This document shows positions 1 to 13,191 of a stretch of DNA of 64,000 bases, piece after piece. Origin of the DNA: Gymnothorax reevesii (taxonomy: Eukaryota; Chordata; Actinopteri; Anguilliformes; Muraenidae); the NCBI GenBank assembly GCA_029721435.1, contig CM056583.1:73783120-73847119 (forward strand), read 5' to 3'. The notes under the pieces were generated by a model. It worked only from the letters and a program-made list of their open reading frames with translations. It had not been told where the DNA came from and ran no database searches. The position numbers were made by a program, and so were the translations under genes. Each line of letters begins with the position of its first letter. The first letter of the stretch is position 1.

Positions 1-1236
1 GGAGCCAAATGCAACATGGACTCCCTGCCAGGACCTGGGGAAATGAACAGAAGAAAAGCTAATAAAGGAGTCTGATGGTGTTTCCAACACTCAGGTCTGA
101 TAAAGATGTGCCAGATCAAACCAGCTTCCTGGTGAGGTGGTGAAGCACAATACCTGAGTAGAGACTAAGTTAAATTAAGCACAGTATGGTGCATAATGAC
201 TACTCAAGAATTAGGGAGGTAGTGTAGCACACTGTACTAAAATAAAAACAATGTGAAAGAGCCAGTATTTCCAGACAGAGGTGAGTGAGAAGTTTTAAAA
301 ATAAAGGACACACAATTCCATCTGAAAGATTTGATAAACTCTCAGGTTTTCAAAAAAAAAAAAAAAAAATCATCAAGACAATCCCAGAAAACAGAACATC
401 TTGCTTAAACACAATAGATTCCAGTGTAATTTCATAAGAAGTAACTCCCGGGATTTTAAAGTTTCTGCAGCTGAAATCCACGTGGAGAGACAAGGTGGGG
501 GATAAGAAAGAAAGGGAAGGATTTTCATTTTGATCAGGAGTAAGAACTGGCGATCTTGCATAACTACTCTTATGGGGTTTGGCATGGATTCCTGGAACAC
601 ATACATGTGCAAATATTCGGACTCCAGAAAAAGCACACATTTGCAAAAACTGACATGAAACAAACCACTGAATCAATATATCAAGCATTTAAAAAATAAA
701 TGTTGGTAGATTCTCTTACAAGTCCATGAGTATTTGGACAGTCACACCATTCCAAACAGTTGCAATTCCATGGTTCACTCAATATGAATGTGTTAAAATG
801 AGGGTCTGCCCATCAAAATGAGGGTGTCTGCATTAATAGTGTGAGCGATGTAGGAATGACCTACCTTTACAATTGTGTCCAAACACTTAACCTCACTGTA
901 AATGTTTACGGTCTACAAAATCAGGGCACAAATAGTCCGGCATCCAAGTCTTAAGATGCGCAAAAGACTTTGAATGTGGTTCGCCACAACAATATGTGCG
1001 CAGTGGAGTATTTGCAAGTAATTAAAAATACAAACAACACATTAAAAGAAAAATGCCATTTCTTCAACATAAGTGGTCTGCGCATGGCCCGTTTTTCTTT
1101 TTGAAGTTAATAAGTGCACCCAGCGCGGTAATGTTTATTACTATGGTTTAAAAGAGCCTGCTTACCACAGTGCTTGGTCATCTTACAGCTCGAAGTCACG
1201 AGCAATAGTAAAGCCATGCTAGAACACCAGAATTTG
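1..1236. other. Non-coding stretch, no gene recognised
   Basis: I see no host exon here. The open frames at 350-688 on the minus strand are interrupted or low-complexity, and a run of A at 352-369 is the only clear landmark. Since ARSB is read leftwards and its last exons are missing from the window, this is probably ARSB intron, but nothing in the bases proves it. Confidence 0.4.
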
Positions 1237-2330
1237 TAGTTCTGATGAGGATTTTGAGAGACAGGCCAATGAATTGAGTGGCCGCTTTCGTGAAATGAAT
1301 TATGACCAAAGAATTTTGGATGAATATATTTCTAAGGTTCGGGGAAAAGATCGTAATAGCCTTTTAACACCTAATCCTTCTCCCCCTACACAACAGGATC
1401 TTGTTTTGGCCACTACTTTTTCTCCGGTCTCGCAGTTCATTAAGAAAATTGTTCGGAAACATTTTATCTAGTGATCCCGTTAACTTTCCTAGATTTGCGA
1501 TGAAACGATGCAGTAATGTGAGAGACAAGCTTGTGAAGATGAATCTGCGCGTGCGGTCCACACATTTTTTGAGCTCACTTTCCCCAGGAAATTTTCTGTG
1601 TTTAAATTGTGTTAATTGTAATGCCATGATCAAAGGTGAACATTTTTCACATCCTCATACAGGAAGTAGTATAAAAATTTGGGGTAGAATCACTTGTAAA
1701 ACTACACATGTAATTTATTTATTGAAATGCCCTGGTGGGTTTTGTTATGTGGGCAAGTCAAAAAGAGAATTGAGATTGAGGATCTCTGAACATAAGAGTA
1801 ACATTAGAAATAAAGATGAGAGGTCTCCTATTGCTAGGCATTTTAATTTGGTCGGTCATGATGTCTGCAGATTCTGGTTTATGGGTATTGAAGTAGTTAG
1901 GCTGTTGTTGAGGGGAGGGGATAGAGAGAGGAAATTGCCTTTTGGATATGTCATTTACAAACTGAGTATCTTAGGGGCCTAAATGCGGAATTGTCCTTGT
2001 TTTGTTTTTTGTGAGTAGGTATGCTAATTGCGGTTGTACAAAGATGAACCTTTTTATAGACATAGGCCACCGCAATGATTATTGTCTAAAGCAGGTTGCA
2101 TTGTTAATGTGATTTATTTTCATTAGTTTTTCTGTTGAGATATACATCTTATTTTTTCCTTTTTTTGTATATTGATGTGGTAGGCCTAATTGTCATCAGC
2201 TGGTTATTGAGTGTTTGGTGATCTCGCACTGGTTTTTTAAGGGTTATACTCTCAGTTGAATTTGAAACGCTGAGGAAAGCATATGGCTGAAACGTGTCCG
2301 TTTTCTGCCGTCGTGTAATAATAAATATTT
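1237..2330 (+). mobile_element. Penelope-like retroelement, 5'-truncated copy with GIY-YIG endonuclease
   Basis: This is the 3' part of a Penelope-like element. The frame at 1274-1471 reads the end of the reverse-transcriptase region ([18 protein letters not shown]). A one-base shift moves the protein into the frame of 1401-1982, which carries a linker with the paired-cysteine signature CLNCVNCNAMIKG and then a GIY-YIG endonuclease (HVIYLLKCPGGFCYVGKSKR followed by ISEHKSNI). In this family the endonuclease nicks the target for target-primed reverse transcription. The same linker and endonuclease start occur in the second copy at 17560-19710, so the two belong to one family (Neptune-like by the Cys linker, which is inference). 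The copy lacks most of its reverse transcriptase, is frameshifted and is presumed inactive. The right edge is set by an AATAAATA-rich tail near 2320. Confidence 0.88.
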
Positions 2331-5300
2331 ATGTTTTGGTATGTGAGTGCTGTCTTTTTTTTTCTATATTTTTGTCAACTTTTTTGGTATAGCACCCGTT
2401 ACTTTTTAGTAAACTTTGAGTTGAGCATGCAGACTTGTTTAATAAAACACCAGATTTTATCATGTGGAATGACCAGCAAAATACTGATGTTACTGCAGAC
2501 CCTGTTGCAGATTTTGAAGTCAGTCGTTGTTCGTGTCCCGAGGAGAACAGAATATTCTTTTCACATTCACAAACAATAGAGAAGCACGGCTAACAGTTTC
2601 CCACATCTGGATCCAACTGAACAGCAAGGAGTGGGATGTTGGGGGGAGGGGCAATTGAGAAATGTCCAGTACCTCTTTGCACCAAAAGAATCACAGTCAA
2701 GAGCATATTTTCAGGGGGGCTGGATCTCAGTGGTCATTAAACCCCTTGCCTCACTCAGGTACTGTTCATGTTGCTGGCACAGTTAATTCACTGTGATGTA
2801 TTGAGTTTGATCCTTAGGCAGGTTTTTGGGTTGAAACCCCTGTATAAACCCCATGGCTTTCGGAATCAAGACAATCAAGTAAGAAACAGAATGAATCCAT
2901 CCACAGTGACAACAAAACACAGGAATAAAGGCCAACAGGTTTCAAGACTTAAAGCAACATTATGCCATTATTTTACCTTGAAATACTAACTTCATCATCA
3001 TTTTTATTGGTATACTGACTTGTAACAGGGAGAATGATCCATCTTTCATTCCCACTCGGTGCCCTTAATGCCTGTTCTTTCACGATGGAACTTTGGCTGA
3101 TCAGCTACAATCACCCCAAAATATTGCAGAACGGTTTACAGCACTAGCTACGTCATACAACCAGCTATGGGTCTTCAGCATCTTCAGCTAGCTATAAGGA
3201 ACTAACCCAGTATTCTCAGTATGATCATCATGACAGAGGCAAAGAGGTCGAAGTGGAAAATAACAGAAGAAGCTGAGTGGAGGAAAAAAAAAAGTGAGTG
3301 AGTAAGCAAGAGGTCTGACAAGAGTGAATCTTGGACTGGCTATAAGTCAGAGTTTTGCCACATAATTTTCTCTGCAAAACAGATGTTGAGCTACCTGCTT
3401 GCTGTAGGACTCGCTACTCAGTTAAATCTTGCTATGCCAGCTTGCTATGTCTTGCATTGTTGCACTTGCTTGATGTTTGGCTGTGTTAGCTGAGTTGAAC
3501 TGCTAGTTTGATCATAAGTTAGCCCATTTCGACAGAGGTTTAATTGTTAGCGAAATCTCTGTCCCACATTGATACTGGTAAAAAATGTTTTTCTGTTGAT
3601 TATTGTCAAGCTAGCTATGTTAGCTTGCTTGCCACCCTAGTTTACGTTACATTGTGCCACGGAAATACAATTTTTAAGTTCAATTTAGTTCACTAGCTGC
3701 TTTGTGTTCATTAGTATCCACCACCATTCCTATTGTAACCTAGTGTCAGCAGCATAGCCATTAGTCTCATGGCTAACTGGACAACAAAGACCATGGCTTA
3801 CTGGACAACAAAAAAAATCCAACAGCAGAGTGTACATCCCTGTCAATGTTATTAATGAAAGATTGCAACATGGGCTTTAACTTTATCAGTGTTATCCCAG
3901 TTTTGCAGAGTTTTGTAGGTTTTCTAGATGTCAAAAGTAATTTAACTTCATTTCCACCACAGGCTAGCATTTAAATAAATACATTCAAAAAGTCTGGTCA
4001 GTCTTTTACAATCTAATGCCAAGTACGCCTTGAAAAGAAGGCTACCCAGAGTAATATTTGTGTAAAATCCTGCAATATTACTCTTTATTGGTGAATGTGG
4101 TTTTTTGGCTTTTGATGTTGTCTTTTCCGATTCCAAATCCTTCCACTTGTCATCAAATGTAAGTGAACCATCAGGGATATCACCAGCCAAGACAATGATA
4201 CTGGTTTTGTTTTCATTTTAACATTCCTCATTAAAATGCGTTCAGTAAATGCACACACTCAGATCACACCCACCTTCCCTTTTATCCTAACTTCTGTTTT
4301 GTGACTGCATTTTAAAAGGTTACAATGCTATCGAGCTGAAAAGAATCGTCTGCTCACAGGCATAACCTCAAACATATGAACACTCGCAAAAATGCCCGAA
4401 ACAGCTTTCATAGTAGTTTTACTGTAGTTTGACCAGAAGAGACACGCCCCCATATTGACGCACGCACATCAACTGAAGAATTATTCGCTTCGCGACCAAT
4501 GTGAAAGCAGCTTTAATGTGATTCGTTGAAAACTGACAACACAATTAAACTAACTTGTCCCTGAAATAATCAAATACAGTTTGCATTGTGAAACAAAATA
4601 GTGGCACAGAAGTTATTGACTGGGCAAAATGCACTCAAGCAAGTCAACCTCTTCAGCCTTTCTCCAAATGTTTTATTTGGTCCATATCGTTCAGCGATAT
4701 TGTCTGTGAATAATTGCAATTTGTATAATATGATAAGTATCAGGGCTAGCCATTGATGGCCTCCAGGTGTTAGTTTTAACCGTTAAACAAGGCATAGTTT
4801 CAGAGGTGATTTAGATTCATCGGAACAATGAGAGCTGGGTTTCTCCCATATTGGTTTGTAATCTAATACAAACATAGGCCTCCGCACATATAAGCTACGG
4901 AGCTAGATGCAACCTTACTAGTTTTTATATTTGAACTCTCCCTGAAAACTGGATCCACAAATTAACAATCCTTGCACGGAGCACAATTGAGAATTTGCGG
5001 CACTGGCAAAGCAAAAATGTCACCCATAATGCTTTGGCACAACTTTTTTGTGAAAATACAGGAGTGGGGATATAGTGAAGCTTTATATCACCACCAACGT
5101 GCCTGTAGGTTTCATTGATTTGCTGACTGCTCAAATTGCCAGTTGGAGGCAAATCTTACTTAAAAGAATGTCTTGAGCCAGTAATATTAATTTTTCAATT
5201 ACACCTCAAATACTACCAGAATTTTCAGATACCTGGTTGGAATAAAGATGATTATCTATGAAATTCAGGTGACTATACCTGTCCAAGTGTAGCCTGTATT

Positions 5301-8300
5301 GAAGCAGAGTTCTGTTATTTTTCCCTGACTGCAAGAATGATATTTCAACTTTCAACACTCTAAAGGCATTTCAACAGACATCATGTTCCAGTCTCTGGTG
5401 AAAGGGAGCCACTTTAACAGAGACACTGTCTCGTAGGAAACATGAGGTTATTACTTCAAAAGGGACATAACTGATTGAACACACACATTTTGACAGAACA
5501 ATCAAGAAGTGCCAGTATTTCAGCATGGCCTTGGATGTGAATAAGCTCTCTACAACATGAGATTACCCATGTGTTCTGTTGATGAGTCTGACTGGAGAAA
5601 ATTTTTGAGCAGCACTCAACCAACAGCTTGATTCATGAACAGAATGGTGAGATGTGACATGAGCTGGGAGTGGATATGAAAAACTAAATGTTCTAAATGT
5701 AAAAAAACAAAAAAAAAAAGCAAACTTTTTGTACCGATTCGGTGTCGTATTTGCATGATGAAATCCACTGTAATATGATGGGCATTTTATGCAGTCAGCT
5801 GAGTGGAAACAAATATCACATGGATACAATGTTGTGAAAGGTAGACCCAGCCCCATGCCAACCTCCCATCACTGTAAACACCATACACTACAAGCAAACA
5901 TTTCTGGTCATTATCCCCCATCTCACAGAACCAGCTACTTCAGCACCCGAGGGCCACTTATCTGGACTGCAGCTTGCGTGTACCTCATCCTCATAACTCA
6001 AACAACAGTCCCACTTGACCCAATTAAATTACTGCGGTCAACAGACATCAAATGCACACGCGCTTTAGAGAACTGTCGGTCATACATGCATACTTAATGA
6101 TATTTGCCTGCATTAATAAAGTTCTACAGCGAGGATCACAAAATATGGGCCTCAAATCCAAACCCAGCCCTGCTCGTCTTTTTTTCCCAGGTAACTCAGC
6201 AATTCGAGCTTCTAATTACTGTCTTCACAGCCAGGTACAGGGAGGGCAGAAAACCAGCAGTTCTCAGTCCTCAAGAGCAGGCAATTGACGAACCTTATGC
6301 CACATGAACCGTCAACTTACGAGTAAATGCACCTCATGAATGTTTTGTTCTGAGCTGCACAGTGTTAGTCCCCGTTTGAGGTCCCTTCTAATGGCTTGAG
6401 AGTGAGCAGCAGCCAAGACAAGCAGTGCTTGTGTTGAATTACAAGCTTTTATATGATTTCATAAGTAAATACACTTGTGATGATTGGTTCTTATGGCAAC
6501 CATCTTTACGCAATGTTGGCAATATTTTTTTTCCTGAGGAATGACTGAGAATTCTTGGCTGGCTTCTTTAATACCACCTCATTCAGTCCTTATTAAGTAA
6601 TATCGAGGCATAAAAGGAAAAGGCAGCAGAAAATGCTCACATTAATGCTTGAATTCTAAACAATTCCTTCTATCCAAAAACTAAAAGAAAACATGAGAGT
6701 ATGATGATTATTAATAGTCAGGTGTGAAACACCTTACTGTCAGATAACTGAGCCTTGCCTGTCATTTACGAAGGTGGAGCGGCTGCCAGCAGGCAAACTG
6801 TAGGACTGAGGTATTTACTGCAGGATTAAATGGTTCATTATTAGTATAAAAAGGGCAATACAGTGGATCCAAATGAAACACAGGCATGGAGGCCAATCTT
6901 CTGGAATTGCAATTAAGTAAAAGTTCATGACACTTGTACACTGTTACGGCATATTTTCAAGGCTCATAACGACTAGAAAGCCATCCATTTTCAAAAAATC
7001 TTCAGAAATGTAATACGATGACCAGACCACAAGTGGCTGAATAAATTCAATCAATATCTAAAGTAATGTAGAATATTAAGAGAATCATACATGCATCTAT
7101 TTACACATAAATATAAAGGGACAGTGAATTTGCACAGGTTTTTAAGCAAGAAAAAAAAAAAAAAAAAGAATTTTTAAAATTAAAGTTCTTTCATGAGTTT
7201 CATGGCTCAGATAAGGATCACATTTAACTGAAAACAGTCACCGTTCACCGTATGTATTTTTCCTACAAACATAAAAATCTGTGTTTCCATCAACTAACAT
7301 TTCCTGGCACCACGTTTGAAACCATCACATGATGCAGTTGGCGAACATAATGCTAAAAGACCATAAAGACCATAAAGACCTTGGAAAATCATGGATCATT
7401 ATGTTTCTCTCAAGAGATCATACTACTGCTTTTGAAACACAGGGACACAGTCAGTGTTAAATAATTGTCCAAATAATCATCATTATATCTCAAATATGGC
7501 ATATGATCTCATATAGAATCTAGTGTATAAGAAATCAAACTTTACAAAGGCCACTGTCCATTCCATAGACTGTAATTACAGCCCAGTGACTCTTGTCATT
7601 AACGCAGTGAAAATGGTTCACCTGCCAGCTGATTGCTGCATAATTGCAGTCAGCATGAGCGGCAGAGCAAGGATTATCCAAGAAAACAGTACTAAAACCA
7701 GGATTCCAGGAACACGCCCCCTCCTGGCTGTGAACACTTACCGTATTCTCCCCCTCCTCTCACCACCCGGCAGGCTAAACGTTTTAATTTGCGGATCTGC
7801 TCCCCAGAGTGCATTGTGATCGAGTGCCGATGCCAACAATGGATGCAGCAGGAGGTGCTGACTTTTTTGTCTGTGGCTCTCCACTCGGGGAAAGGGCCTC
7901 TTTTGTGCCCCACTATTACAGAGGCATTTGGCTTACAATGGCTCCGCACCTACTAGCCAGTAAAAAACTCACCAAAGGGAGATACATTTCAGGCAGCACG
8001 CAGTAATCTGACATACAAAGTGCTAAAAGTCATTTGAGTGACAATTTGTGTTGTTTTGCTCCTAGCCTACACGCATTGGATTTTAAGATAAACATATAAT
8101 GCCAGATTTAAGGTGAAACTGCAAGCCTAAATCTGAGTTCATTCACAGCCATGTCAAGTGAACTGGGTCAGACAAGCAGCTCCACACATACTATTAGTAG
8201 ACCAAATGTAATTGGACTTACTGCTGGATTTTATGGAAGGAGCTGCAATTCTTTATGCTTACTACCTTGACTTGAGATCTTGTTCAGAACATTCCTGCCA

Positions 8301-9353
8301 TATAAAGTATCCAAGCACTTTTTGATGTATGAAAATAACCTAAAGAATTATTCCAAGCAGACTGTTAAGATTTCCCATTCATAAAAAAAATAATTTGAGA
8401 GAGAGAAAAAAAAAGGAAGCGTTTTAGAGTGCGTCTTTGGTCGGAGTCTTTGGTCGTCCGACAGGGAGTTTGGCCTTCAGACAGGCAGTCTTTAACAGGC
8501 AGCCTTTTGTTGAGGAGGCAATAAGAGATTCTGACCCCAGCAAATTTAGAGACCAGGTGCTCCACACTTTGTGAAAAAAACAGAAGTGCTCCCCCTCCTG
8601 CCAAGATTGGAAGGATTCAGAGAAAATGTGCACAGCCCAGACAAAGGAGATTCACACAAAAAAGGACCCAACACATGCAGTCACAAGACCTGGTTCACTG
8701 AATTCTTGAATCACACTTTCAACACCTCACTGCTCTCTGAGTGTGGCTGTTTAGGAAGGTATAGAAGTTTATACCTCCGGCAAGAACTCTGAATATTACC
8801 CGCAAAACCTTGTATACACTATACAGCGCCCTCGGGATAATGTTGAGTAAAGGAAGCAGTAAAACCTCATATCTGTACACTGTATAGCATGCTAAAAAAT
8901 AAGAAAATTATGTTCTTTATACCTAATATAGGTATTAGGATTAAAAGACACTATTTAACAAGTGTTCAGAAGTATTGACACAAGTTTTTTTTAGTATTTT
9001 TTCACCTCTTTTAGCAAGGACAAATCTACAGAGTCATCATCTACAGAGTTTTATGTGACTGGTTTGAATAATACCTGAGGAGCCTTCAATTATTCTTCAC
9101 AGCAGAATCTTTCAGGATTCTACAGTTTAGGCTTGCGAATTAACCTCTTAAAAATGCAATCCACAAAGGTTTTACATTGTAATTCAGAGAATATATATAC
9201 ACAAGTACTGTATGAATATAATTTTTCTTATAAAACTGTATATATCATATATAATTAGACTTGCTTAAAAATACATCAATGCCAAAAAATAGACAAGACC
9301 CACAATATTTGAGGCAAAAATTATCTATGATGAATAATATAATATTTATAATG
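2331..9353. other. Long stretch without recognised genes
   Basis: I scanned both strands for the missing ARSB exons (for example the NWKLLTGYP and WLFDI regions of the family) and found none. The open frames of 60-100 codons in this part show no domain I know. Poly-A runs (near 7150-7168) and a short repeat fragment at 4484-4515 are the only features. It is probably ARSB intron or 3' flank with old, unrecognisable repeats. Confidence 0.4.
4484..4515 (-). repeat. Fragment of the GCTGCTTTCACAC MITE family
   Basis: The segment reads, on the minus strand, AAAGCTGCTTTCACATTGG followed by TCGCGAAGCG. The same terminal sequence begins the half copy at 10510 and the palindrome at 27673-27816, so this is a third, short fragment of one family. 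Confidence 0.5.
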
Positions 9354-9985
9354 GGGTCATTCTATGCCAAGTGGGCCAGTTTTCAGAAATTTTCTCAGAT
9401 TTTCTCAGCGCATCCATATGACCAAATCATACCCTGAATTTAGGCACTCTGGGGCATTTTTTTATCATAAGCATTTTCAGACGCAAGTTACTCCTAAAGT
9501 AGAGACAGGAGACTGGATTGGGTTTAAGGGGACCGTGTGCTGCAGCTGCTGAGTATGAGGCTGCAATATGAACCCTGATTATGCATAATTCAGTCAAGGG
9601 GACCAACTCAAAATCTAATTAAAATTTTGATTTGGTAAAAATGGTCATTTTCAACAGCCTATTACAGGAAAATCAAATGAGATATGCCAAATCTGATAGC
9701 AGATTCAGGTAATTGTACCTGTGTGCATCCACTGACATTAATTTAGGAGCACTGGAGAGTGCATTTGTATCCCATAAAAAAGAAATGCTTAACTCATTGC
9801 CACATTCACAAGTGATTAGACACCCCCTTCTTAAATTGGCAATTACTCCATGAAAAATTGGAGTTGCAACTAAAGATTGAGGGATTTTTCCATTTGAAAT
9901 GATGGCAAACAGCTATGATTTTTTTTTTCAAATTTTCCTGAGACGGTGGGGTGCAGACCCTGGTCCATTTGGCACGGAATGACCC
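9354..9985. mobile_element. Terminal-inverted-repeat DNA element, GGGTCATTC ends
   Basis: The left end starts GGGTCATTCTATGCCAAGTG and the right end, read on the other strand, starts GGGTCATTCCGTGCCAAATG, giving about 26 bp of inverted termini with few mismatches. The 632 bp between them have no intact transposase, so this is a non-autonomous element. The ends resemble those of the 1.2 kb element at 41051-42264 for the first ten bases. The superfamily is not settled by what I can see. Confidence 0.75.
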
Positions 9986-10509
9986 AGTGTGGTATTCAAT
10001 TAAATACAATTGGCAATTATTGACTTGCCGATAAATGTTCACATGAGAAAAAAAATTGTGAGAGGTGTAATAATATACAAGGAATCCAATGAAAAAGTGC
10101 TTCTTCTTAGGAAAAGGCTAAAAGCAGAGATGATGGCAGAATACAGCAATCCCTTCACTTCGATCACAAATGTTCTACAGACCGGTCATGCGGTCCAGCA
10201 ATAACTTTGAACAAACTGGTAAGTGCATCATAAAGCTATCTTTGAGGCACTCACACTGATGGATACCTTCAAAGCGGACCAAGCACCAAAACCAAGTGCT
10301 TGCTTTAAGAATGTCACATTTATTGCCATTCCTGCTCTCTCCATCATCACTGAATCAGTGAAAATAAAACAGCAAGGCTGACTGATTTCAAAGCGTTGCT
10401 CAGGTTCACAAAGACAAGAGTCTCAGGGATGTTCAACGAAATGATTCAGTTGTTGTTCCAGTAGAAGGAAACAAGAAAACAGCAGGCAAATATAACAAAA
10501 AACACTATA

Positions 10510-10590
10510 AAGCTGCTTTCACACTGGACGCGAAATGAATTTTTCGCATGACAGATTACATTCAAAGTCAATGCAAGACGCAAATACACG
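10510..10590 (+). repeat. Half copy of the GCTGCTTTCACAC MITE family
   Basis: The sequence runs AAGCTGCTTTCACACTGGAC and continues through CGCATGACAGATTACATTCA. The same order of bases forms the left arm of the palindrome at 27673-27816. Only one arm is present here. Confidence 0.7.
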
Positions 10591-11900
10591 TTCCTTAAAT
10601 CAAATACAGTATACTAAACAGAACACTAGGAGACCAACTCATTTGTAAGAAACAGACTTCATTATGATTAATGGCCCTGTCAGTTTCAATCATAATGGCC
10701 GTGTCAGTTTCACATATAAACAAAAGATTTAAGAATGCAAGGGCACAGGCACAGGCAGTATGCATATGCACATTACAGCGCCAGAGAGGCAACATTCAGG
10801 GACAAACGTTTCTCATCATCCATCACCCTCCATTTGCTACAATATCTATTAAGACAAATGAGGTGAGACCACTGAACTCTGGTTCTTGCCCGATCTTGGC
10901 GTGAAAAAGAACACCAGCGCTTCAGACCCCCAGAGTAGCCGGCTATATGTTGGAAACTCATGGGAATGTAGATGACATCGTCATGACTCAACTCAAACAA
11001 CTGAGAGACCTCAAGCTTTTGGCAGAGGTCCTGGCCCACAAACACACCCAGATGTAATTAAACAGAAAACAGAATGTTCTGCTATCTCTCACATCCAGTA
11101 TAATGTGCTCGATGACTCAAGGGAATATCACAAAACTGCGCCTTTTGACCTCTTGCATCTTTACCATGTGGATAGAGAATAAATTACGACATCTTAGAAC
11201 CACTGAGACCACTCAATGTATTGGACTCCATGTGGTATTACAAGTACAGCTTTCAACAAATTTAGCAAAGACCTCATCGCACATGTCAAGATGGAACCAC
11301 TCCATTTTAACCCTGGTAGTAATTGCAGTCAGGAACAAGTATTTGCCACTAACGTGTCTTTGTCCCTCGCCACAAAATGTGAAATCGTGTAAAAATGAGC
11401 AATCTCTCGGTGTGACCTTGAGTGACGCGAAGGTCACCAAAATCGACTGGCGCCGGGGTATCGCCCCAATACATGTTGACATCAAATTTGAAGAAAATCC
11501 GTTAATTCGTTCTTGAGATATCTCGCTGACAAGGATTCGGGACGGACGGACGGACGGTCGTGAATACTATGTCCCGCCGGCCAACTATAGAAGCCAGTAT
11601 TCTCAGGTGAACACATCTGTGCTTGTCCCATCTGCCTTGACATCACTGAAGACAATAAAGAGAGACTGTCTTCATCCTGCATTGAAGATCTACAAATGTA
11701 AGAAACTGAAGCATGTATAGAACACACTAAGAATACAATGATTCATGTACTCACGGCTCAGTTCATTTGGGGTTGGTTAGCTTTGCTTGCTTGAAAAATT
11801 ATCTTGTTTTTGATCATGATTTACATTTAGAATTTAAATTGATTAATCAAAATCGCCACTGGCAATGCTACTTTCTTCCCAGTTTCTCCAACTGGATATA
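10591..11900. repeat. Unassigned, probably repetitive sequence with a GGAC tandem run
   Basis: A short GGAC tandem run lies at 11539-11557 and is followed by GTGAATACTATGTCCC. A similar run and a similar ACTATATCCC follow-up occur at 30657-30690, so both belong to one interspersed repeat. A 90-codon minus-strand frame at 10773-11045 looks protein-like (DDVIYIPMSFQHIAGYSGG), but I do not recognise it and assign no function. Confidence 0.4.
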
Positions 11901-12130
11901 CACTAAAGGACTTTAGTTCTGCATATATTACTTACGGTGCGATTTCTGACTCAATGATAGTGCACTTCGGCACTTTGATAATAATTGAATAACTGATCTT
12001 GTTTGGCTAACATTTGTTATTGAATGTGAAATTAAGCCAACTTCTTGTTAGATCAGTTTATTTAGTTACTAAAAGTTTGGGTCAGAAATCCCGCCGTAGA
12101 TAATATATGCAGAACTAAAGTCCTTTAGCA
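11901..12130. mobile_element. Palindromic MITE with TA target duplication
   Basis: About 50 bp at each end are inverted copies: the left arm runs CTAAAGGACTTTAGTTCTGC then ATATATTA, and the right arm read on the minus strand repeats it. Both arms continue inwards into GATTTCTGAC. TA dinucleotides flank the element at 11899-11900 and 12131-12132, as for Tc1/mariner-type elements. At 230 bp it is too short to encode a transposase. Confidence 0.85.
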
Positions 12131-12392
12131 TAGAACTAACCCAAAGCAAAAACATGAGATAAAAACCTCAGTCCCTGAGCTATAATTGTATAATCGAGAA
12201 TCTTTGCAAGGAGTTTGGTAGATACAACATTGTGAAAGGTAAAAAAAAAAACTCCACGCTTCCACTAAATGCACAGTGTCTGCTTGATGCTAACACCTTT
12301 TGCAAAACATGCCATGAAGCATTTATAAAACATATATGCAACATGAAAAGCACTTTTTACCTTACAGAATGGCAAGCAATTGATCAAGAGTA

Positions 12393-13191
12393 TGGAAGCA
12401 AATTATCGTCATTGATATTTTAAGCTTGTCAAAAGGTATTGTGCACACAAATATAACCTGCACATGCGTAAAAAATAGTTTTGTACCCGTAGAAATACTT
12501 TGTTCATGTTAAATATTTGTGCACACAGGTTTAATGTGCACTTGTGTAATAAGCTTTTGTTGCTGTAGAAATATTGCATGTGTGTAATTAAAATTTGTGC
12601 AGGAAAATTTTCAACAGTGAACTTGTACAAAGTCTGAGATGAACACAAAAAAGCCCAATGTTAGAAAGCAACACTGAAGTTACCAGCTCCAAATTATGAA
12701 TTACAAGCACAAATTTTTACCAAAATCTGACATGCGAGGCTGACTAGCCAACCGGTACATTGCCCATGGGCTAGCCAATCAGCACGTTGCCAACTGACAA
12801 TCCAATCAGAGAAAGTCAAACTGTTCAATTCAGGGGCAAAAGATTCTAGCTTTCCAGAGTTTCACAGAGGAAAACAAGCCTTGATGATGTTGTCTTGTAT
12901 ATTAGGTCAGCTAGCTTAAATAACATCCAAATGTTGTTGTGTGACAGTTAGGCCACAAACAAGTAAAAGAATCCAATATTCAATTTTTAAAATAAGATTC
13001 CAAATCCTAGAACTATAGGGATAACTGCAGCAGTCTGTCAAACAAAACCTATTTACATATGCGCACAAACCTTTTCTCACACATGGACAAAAAATTTCTA
13101 CAGCCACAAAACTTTTACCACATGCAGATTATTTTGTGTCCATGAAACTTTTTCACAAGCTTGAAATGTTAATTATCCTTATTTGCTTCCA
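12393..13191. mobile_element. Non-autonomous terminal-inverted-repeat element, about 0.8 kb
   Basis: The left end TGGAAGCAAATTATCG and the right end read on the minus strand, TGGAAGCAAATAAGG, are inverted copies that continue for about 38 bases to AAGCTTGT. TA flanks both ends (12391-12392 and 13192-13193). The interior is rich in TGTGCACA and CTGTAGAAAT words on both strands and has no intact coding frame. A Tc1/mariner-type origin is likely. Confidence 0.7.

Noticed and set aside
7692..7949. Minus-strand frame in a GC-richer patch, considered as an arsb 3' exon
   Set aside because: Its translation shares nothing with the arsb C-terminus and has no matching phase.
10773..11045. 90-codon minus-strand frame with protein-like sequence
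   Set aside because: No family recognised, no splice context; kept only as a note inside the 10591-11900 entry.
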